Shown here: positions 59,077 to 64,000 of the stretch, piece after piece
Numbering within the stretch: the stretch's first letter is position 1
Layout: every line of letters starts with the position of its first letter
Origin: SB25 sp050180705
GTDB taxonomy: Bacteria > Bacteroidota > Bacteroidia > Bacteroidales > Tenuifilaceae
Assembly (NCBI GenBank): GCA_050180705.1
Contig: JBFXDX010000003.1
Coordinates: 62,001-126,000 of the forward strand
Reading direction: 5' to 3'
DNA: 64,000 bases
The notes under the pieces: generated by a model
Seen by the model: the letters and a program-made list of their open reading frames with translations, nothing else
Databases searched by the model: none
What the model was told of the DNA's origin: nothing
Translations under genes and position numbers: made by a program

Positions 59077-60105
59077 ATGGAAGAAAATTACTTACAATAT
59101 ACTCCTAAGGATTTTAAGAGCGATCAGGAAGTTCGTTGGTGTCCAGGATGTGGCGACCATGCTATATTGAGCGCCGTTCAAAAGGGTTTACCTGAAGTCT
59201 CAAAGGCTTTAAAGTATAACATGGAACGTTATGTATTTGTTTCGGGTATTGGTTGTTCTAGCCGTTTCCCATACTATGTTGATACTTTTGGTTTTCATGG
59301 AATTCATGGCCGTGCTTCTGCAATTGCAACAGGGGTAAAGGTTGCAAACCCAACCTTAAGCGTTTGGCAAATTACTGGAGATGGCGATGCGTTGGCAATT
59401 GGTGGAAACCATTTTATTCATGCAGTACGCCGTAATATCGATACTAACATATTGCTTTTCAACAACCAAATTTATGGTTTAACAAAAGGACAATATTCTC
59501 CAACTTCTCCACTTGGTAAAATAACCAAGACCTCTCCATTTGGAACAGTGGAACATCCATTCCGTCCAGGTGAGCTGGTGATTGGTGCTCAGGGTAAGTT
59601 CTTTGCTCGTTCACTCGATATCGATGTTAAGCTAACTTCAGAATTGATGGTTGAAGCAGCTAAGCACGATGGTACATCGGTTGTTGAAATTCTTCAGAAC
59701 TGTGTTATCTTTAACGATGGGGCTTACGATTACATTACCGACCGTGAACATCGCGAGGATAGAGTAATTATTCTTCGCCATGGCGAGAAAATGGTGTTCG
59801 GTAAAAATCGCGATAAAGGTTTGGTACTAAGTGGTCTTAGCCTTAAGGTTGTAACCATTGGTCAGGGTGGTTTTACCATGGACGATATCCTTGTTCATGA
59901 TGCATACAACCCAAATCCAGGCGTTCATATGATGCTTGCCAATATGGAGTTCCCCGAATATCCTGTTGCTTTGGGCGTTATTCGTAATGTAAAGGATTCA
60001 ACTTACGACGATAACGTTCGCGATCAGGTACTTGAGGTTATGAAGAGCGCAAAAATTAAGAGCGTTGATGATTTACTCAACAGTGGCGAAACCTGGGAGG
60101 TATAA
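59077..60105 (+). CDS. korB: 2-oxoglutarate:ferredoxin oxidoreductase beta subunit
   Basis: 342 residues. It begins with VRWCPGCGDHAILSAVQ, then FVSGIGCSSRFPYY, GFHGIHGRASAIATGVK and the TPP/Mg motif ITGDGDALAIGGNHFIHAVR with FNNQIYGLTKGQYSPTSP. The WCPGCG motif is normal for this beta subunit, and no ferredoxin domain is appended. It forms the TPP and Fe-S catalytic half with the upstream subunit. A rho-independent terminator ends the pair. Confidence 0.95.
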   Translation: MEENYLQYTPKDFKSDQEVRWCPGCGDHAILSAVQKGLPEVSKALKYNMERYVFVSGIGCSSRFPYYVDTFGFHGIHGRASAIATGVKVANPTLSVWQITGDGDALAIGGNHFIHAVRRNIDTNILLFNNQIYGLTKGQYSPTSPLGKITKTSPFGTVEHPFRPGELVIGAQGKFFARSLDIDVKLTSELMVEAAKHDGTSVVEILQNCVIFNDGAYDYITDREHREDRVIILRHGEKMVFGKNRDKGLVLSGLSLKVVTIGQGGFTMDDILVHDAYNPNPGVHMMLANMEFPEYPVALGVIRNVKDSTYDDNVRDQVLEVMKSAKIKSVDDLLNSGETWEV

Positions 60106-60126
60106 TCATTCTGAGAATATATTGAG

Positions 60127-60148
60127 AAAGGGGAGGAGACTCCCCTTT
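60127..60148 (+). terminator. Rho-independent terminator after korB
   Basis: 9-bp stem AAAGGGGAG / CTCCCCTTT with a 4-nt GAGA loop, followed by TTTCG. Confidence 0.85.
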
Positions 60149-60255
60149 TTTCGTTTGCGTCAGAATCGATAGAGGTATGTTATTTTCATGTATAATTATA
60201 GTCTCAACAATTATCAACTATTTTCTATAAATTAGCGATTGTTAAATCCTACTAT

Positions 60256-63243
60256 ATGCTAAATGTTATTCCAAATCAATCCTATCTAAGTTCATATCAA
60301 CTCGATATTTACGATACATCGTTTGATATGTTGATGCAGAAACGTATTTACAAGGTTTTGCTTATCTGTAGCAGTTACGATGCGTTTATGCTTGAGGAGG
60401 ATGGTAGAATTGATGAGCAAATATTTAATGAGTATGTTTCGCTGAACTTACGTTATCCTCCAACCTTTATTCAGGCTCATACTGCACGCGAGGTACTTAA
60501 AGTTTTGCAGAATGAGCGTATCGATTTAATCATTTCGATGCTTAATGTTGGGGAGATAGACACCTTTAACTTGGCAAAGATGCTGAAAGTAAGGCATCCC
60601 GATATTCCAATTGTGGTGCTAACTCCATTCTCTCGGGAAGTTTCTATTCGGCTTCAACGCGAGGATTTATCGGCAATCGATTATGTGTTTTGCTGGCTTG
60701 GCAATGCCGATCTACTTTTGGCTATAATTAAGTTGATAGAGGATAAAATGAATGCCGATCACGATATTCTTGAGGTTGGAGTACAGGCAATTATTTTAGT
60801 TGAGGATTCTGTTCGGTATTACTCATCGTTCCTTCCCAATATATATAAGTTGGTTTTTAGGCAGGCTCGGAGTTTTATGACCGAAGCTTTAAACGAGCAC
60901 CATCGGATGCTGCGGATGCGTGGACGTCCCAAGATTATGATGGCAACAACCTACGAAGATGCTGTAGCTATATATAATAAGTATAGAAATAACGTACTGG
61001 GTGTAATTTCGGATATTAGCTATAAGGTCGATAATCACCGAGATCATCTTACCAAAGCGGGATTACAGCTATGCAAGCTTATCCGAAACGATGATCCAAA
61101 CATTCCATTTCTGTTGCAATCATCGGAGTTGTCGAACAAGGTTTTTGCCGACGAGTTGAACGTTGGCTTTGTTCACAAGTATTCCAAGAAGTGCAATATT
61201 GAGATTCGCGATTATATTATCAATAACTTTGGATTTGGTGATTTTGTATTCCGCGATCCCGATACAATGCAGGAGGTTGGACGTGCAACAGATTTAAGTC
61301 AACTTCAGCAGTTGATAATGACTATCCCCGATAGGTCGTTGGTTTATCACACAAGTCGAAACGATATTTCTAAATGGCTTAATGCTCGAGCAATTTTCTC
61401 TATTGCGCAGCTATTTAAGCCAATGACTCTAAAGGATTTTAAAACTATTGATGATGCCCGAAACTTTCTTTACTATGCAATATCGGCATACCGTTTAAGC
61501 AAGGGAAGAAGCATAATTGCTAAGTTTGATAGAAATACCTTTGACGAGTACAAGTTTTTTTCACGAATAGGAGAGGGATCTATTGGAGGTAAGGCTCGTG
61601 GGTTAGCATTTATTAATCAGATTATTAAGGACTACAATCTATTTCATAAATTCGACAATGCTATAATAAGCATACCTCGAACAGTTGCGATCAGCACCGA
61701 ACTTTTCGATGAATTTATGGAGGCGAACAATCTTTATCAGATTGCGCTGCAGGATGTTGAGGATGATGTTATGCTGAAAGCATTTATTTCGGCTAAACTT
61801 CCAGAAAGGTTAAAGATTGATCTTCGTAGGGTTATTGCCGTGTTTAAGCAACCATTAGCGGTGCGTTCTTCTAGTAAATTAGAGGATTCGCATTATCAAC
61901 CATTTGCAGGTATTTACTCAACTTATATGGTTCCACGTAGCGAGAATCCTGATTTAATGTTACAGATGCTTTGTCAGGCAATTAAATCGGTTTACGCATC
62001 GGTGTTTTTTAATGCTAGCAAGGCATACATGAATGCAACCCAAAATGTGATTGACGAGGAAAAGATGGGTATTGTTATTCAGGAAATTTGTGGAAATCAA
62101 TATGGTAATTTATATCTGCCTACATTGTCGGGAGTTGCCCGTAGTATCAATTTTTACCCGATAGGCTCGGAGCAGCCCGAGGACGGAGTTGCCAGCATTG
62201 GTTTTGGTTTAGGCAAGTTAATTGTCGATGGAGGTGTTTCGCTGCGTTTCTCACCCAAATTTCCCAAGAAAGTTCTTCAGCTTTCAACGCCAGAAATGGC
62301 TTTACGTCAAACACAGAAAAGTTTCTTTGCGCTCAACACCGATCCTGCTGCATTCATTCCACAGGTTGATGATGGTATGAATCTGATTAAAATGGATATT
62401 AATCAGGCAAATGATATTCCAGATCTTCGGTATGTTACTTCGACCTATGATTTTCATAGTGGAATTCTGCGTGATGGTTATCACGACGAGGGCTCCAAGT
62501 TGATTACTTTCGCCGGAATTCTAAAACACAAAACTTTTCCGTTGGACGAAGTGTTGCAGAGTTTGCTGGAGATTGGAAAGAAGGAGATGAATAACCATAT
62601 TGAAATTGAGTTTGCGCTTAATCTTAATACGCCCAAGGATATGCCTAAACTGTTTAATTTTCTTCAGATTAGGCCAATCGTGGAAAGCGATCAATCCGAA
62701 AGTATTAGTTGGGATTCAATCGATTACTCAAAGGCTTTAATCTATTCAAAGTCAGCCTTAGGGCACGGCACAGTAAGGGATATTTTTGATTTTGTGTACA
62801 TTAAACCCGACAAGTTTAATCCTGCTCAAACAAAGGAAATAGCCCATCAGGTTGAGGAAATTAATAAAAGGTATATAGATTTAAAGCGAAATTACATTAT
62901 TGTAGGACCTGGACGCTGGGGAAGTAGTGACCCTTGGCTGGGCATTCCAATTAAATGGTCCCAGATTTCGGAGGCTAGGGTTATTGTTGAGTCGGGTTTA
63001 GAGAACTTTAGGGTTGATCCGAGCCAAGGAACCCATTTTTTCCAGAATCTAACTTCGTTCAGGGTGGCTTACTTAACCATTAATCCATACATGAATGATG
63101 GTTTGTATGATTTGGACTACCTAAATTCTAAAGAGGCTTCGTTTGAAACAGAATTTGTTAGATGCATTACTTTTTCGCAGCCACTTTCGATTCAGGTCGA
63201 TGGTAAAAACAACTTGGGTATCATTTTGAAAGCAGAAGAATAG
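60256..63243 (+). CDS. Receiver-like / PEP-synthase (PPDK_N) fusion protein
   Basis: 995 residues. The N-terminal 345 residues contain two response-regulator-like segments. One is at about 32-160 (KVLLICSSYDAFMLEEDG, IDLIISMLNVGEID, IPIVVLTPFSREV); the other is at about 175-335 (AIILVEDSVRYYSSFLPN, NVLGVISDISY, PFLLQSSE). Residues 440-800 form the ATP-grasp-type nucleotide domain of PEP synthase/PPDK: IGGKARGLAFINQII, RSSSKLEDSHYQPFAGIY and the GFGLGKLIVDGGVS glycine loop. The phosphohistidine and PEP/pyruvate TIM-barrel domains are missing, so it cannot be a complete PEP synthase. It follows korAB after a terminator. It may phosphorylate or sense a small molecule (inference). Confidence 0.85.
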   Translation: MLNVIPNQSYLSSYQLDIYDTSFDMLMQKRIYKVLLICSSYDAFMLEEDGRIDEQIFNEYVSLNLRYPPTFIQAHTAREVLKVLQNERIDLIISMLNVGEIDTFNLAKMLKVRHPDIPIVVLTPFSREVSIRLQREDLSAIDYVFCWLGNADLLLAIIKLIEDKMNADHDILEVGVQAIILVEDSVRYYSSFLPNIYKLVFRQARSFMTEALNEHHRMLRMRGRPKIMMATTYEDAVAIYNKYRNNVLGVISDISYKVDNHRDHLTKAGLQLCKLIRNDDPNIPFLLQSSELSNKVFADELNVGFVHKYSKKCNIEIRDYIINNFGFGDFVFRDPDTMQEVGRATDLSQLQQLIMTIPDRSLVYHTSRNDISKWLNARAIFSIAQLFKPMTLKDFKTIDDARNFLYYAISAYRLSKGRSIIAKFDRNTFDEYKFFSRIGEGSIGGKARGLAFINQIIKDYNLFHKFDNAIISIPRTVAISTELFDEFMEANNLYQIALQDVEDDVMLKAFISAKLPERLKIDLRRVIAVFKQPLAVRSSSKLEDSHYQPFAGIYSTYMVPRSENPDLMLQMLCQAIKSVYASVFFNASKAYMNATQNVIDEEKMGIVIQEICGNQYGNLYLPTLSGVARSINFYPIGSEQPEDGVASIGFGLGKLIVDGGVSLRFSPKFPKKVLQLSTPEMALRQTQKSFFALNTDPAAFIPQVDDGMNLIKMDINQANDIPDLRYVTSTYDFHSGILRDGYHDEGSKLITFAGILKHKTFPLDEVLQSLLEIGKKEMNNHIEIEFALNLNTPKDMPKLFNFLQIRPIVESDQSESISWDSIDYSKALIYSKSALGHGTVRDIFDFVYIKPDKFNPAQTKEIAHQVEEINKRYIDLKRNYIIVGPGRWGSSDPWLGIPIKWSQISEARVIVESGLENFRVDPSQGTHFFQNLTSFRVAYLTINPYMNDGLYDLDYLNSKEASFETEFVRCITFSQPLSIQVDGKNNLGIILKAEE

Positions 63244-63287
63244 GCTGTGGTTAAGATTTGATATTAAACTCTCAAAAAACTGTTTAA

Positions 63288-63307
63288 GATCATATTTTTA
63301 TATGATC
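63288..63307 (+). terminator. Hairpin terminator after the PEP-synthase-like gene
   Basis: Perfect 8-bp stem GATCATAT / ATATGATC with a TTTT loop, followed by ATTTTCTTTTG. AT-rich but well placed, 45 bp after the stop. Confidence 0.65.
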
Positions 63308-63420
63308 ATTTTCTTTTGAAATGTCATTATTAAGACACAAATTTGAACAACTTTTTCAGGGCATAAATCCTGATAGTTTTAATTAAACATTGAGCTTTTA
63401 CAAATCAAAAAAATTAAGCG

Positions 63421-64000
63421 ATGAATGTAAATAATTTAATGGCTGAGCTTGAAAAGAAACACCCAGGTGAGGTGGAGTACTTACAGGCTGTTCACGAAGT
63501 TCTTGAGTCAATTGAAGAGATCTACAATCAAAATCCTCAATACGAATCTGCAAAGATTATTGAGCGTTTGGTTGAGCCTGATCGTATTTTCACCTTTAAG
63601 GTGCCTTGGATGGATGACGAAGGAAATATTCACGTTAACTTAGCTTACCGTGTTCAATTCAACAACGCCATTGGACCATACAAAGGTGGTTTACGTTTCC
63701 ACCCAAGTGTAAACCTTTCAATTTTAAAATTCTTAGGTTTCGAGCAAATTTTCAAGAACAGCTTAACTACTCTTCCTATGGGTGGTGGTAAAGGTGGTTC
63801 AGACTTCAACCCAAAAGGTCGTAGTGATGCCGAAGTTATGCGTTTCTGCCAATCTTTCATGCTAGAGCTTTGGAAACACATTGGCCCAGAAACTGACGTT
63901 CCTGCTGGTGATATAGGTGTTGGTGGTCGTGAAATCGGCTTCCTATACGGTATGTACAGAAAACTAGCTGGTGAAAATACTGGTGTATTAACTGGTAAAG
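63421..64000 (+). CDS. gdhA: Glutamate dehydrogenase (partial, 3' end outside window)
   Basis: The first 193 residues are present (ATG at 63421) and the frame is open at the window end. MNVNNLMAELEKKHPGEVEY is followed by the GluDH dimerisation domain with AYRVQFNNAIGPYKGGLRFH and the substrate-site motif TLPMGGGKGGSDFNPKG, where the catalytic Lys sits in the GGGKGG segment. GPETDVPAGDIGVGGREIGF follows. This is the hexameric class that aminates 2-oxoglutarate. The NAD/NADP domain is beyond the edge, so the cofactor cannot be read. It lies near korAB, which handle the same 2-oxoglutarate. The codons (GGT, CGT, AAC rich) look like a highly expressed gene. Confidence 0.96.
   Translation, partial: MNVNNLMAELEKKHPGEVEYLQAVHEVLESIEEIYNQNPQYESAKIIERLVEPDRIFTFKVPWMDDEGNIHVNLAYRVQFNNAIGPYKGGLRFHPSVNLSILKFLGFEQIFKNSLTTLPMGGGKGGSDFNPKGRSDAEVMRFCQSFMLELWKHIGPETDVPAGDIGVGGREIGFLYGMYRKLAGENTGVLTGK

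Noticed and set aside
1..64000. tRNA, rRNA, CRISPR arrays, transposases, phage genes
   Set aside because: Scanned the intergenic gaps and gene products by eye; nothing with the required sequence features was found. A tRNAscan or CRISPR search would be the decisive check.

Overview
The window looks like a chromosomal segment of an AT-rich Bacteroidota genome, most likely a Bacteroidales-type or related anaerobe. Four things point there. Two proteins end in type IX secretion (T9SS) sorting domains and a GldB-type lipoprotein is present. Promoters match the Bacteroidota -7 element TAnnTTTG, several only a few bases from the start codon. MurF and alanine racemase are fused, and Tgt lacks its zinc cysteines, as is usual in this phylum. 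2-oxoacid:ferredoxin oxidoreductase, a methylmalonyl-CoA-type carboxyltransferase, futalosine menaquinone synthesis (MqnE) and a NifX/DUF5320/DUF134 cluster fit an anaerobic or microaerobic life. No rRNA, tRNA, CRISPR array, prophage or transposase was seen. Gene density is high, with 60 protein genes called, three of them below 60 residues. The window cuts a DUF89 gene at the left edge and a glutamate dehydrogenase gene at the right edge.

Layout. 1-2.8 kb: minus-strand operon headed by a DUF134 regulator with zinc ribbons, then three NifX-like proteins, two DUF5320-like mini-proteins and a DUF89 phosphatase; its promoter carries two copies of an imperfect palindrome. 2.9-11.3 kb: thioesterase, RluA-type pseudouridine synthase, T9SS cargo, PASTA protein, MqnE, L34, RsmG, an ECF sigma factor and a glycosyltransferase. 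11.4-14.1 kb: BlaI repressor and an M56 peptidase fused to two TonB C-terminal domains, behind paired palindromes. 14.2-25.4 kb: Tgt, LptF/G, carboxyltransferase plus a mini biotin carrier, IspE, NadE, a Crp/Fnr regulator and MurF-Alr. 25.4-34 kb: two tiny membrane proteins, an ABC-F protein with a degenerate second ATPase, DUF2339/DUF3999/DUF3592 membrane proteins, Tdk and RsmI. 34-48.5 kb: a segment bounded by two near-identical inverted copies of a 21-bp-periodic repeat, holding RibB with an FMN riboswitch, DUF5686, a DEAD-box helicase, YjjG, GT39, DnaB, GldB, Fhs and an OprP-like porin with Pho-box-like repeats. 48.6-64 kb: lytic transglycosylase, UvrA, a five-gene ApbE flavinylation operon, gamma carbonic anhydrase, KorAB, a receiver/PEP-synthase-like fusion and GdhA.

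The most interesting items are: (i) the 252-bp element of twelve 21-bp units, present twice in inverted orientation and about 98% identical; (ii) the ApbE / DUF2271 / DUF3570 / DUF4266 / thioredoxin operon, whose DUF2271 protein carries a flavinylation-type motif (DAVTGAT) and a C-terminal T9SS sorting domain; (iii) the double Pho-box-like 11-bp-period repeats before the OprP-like porin; and (iv) two operator pairs overlapping recognisable promoters (DUF134 and BlaI). All calls come from reading the sequence; no database search was run.
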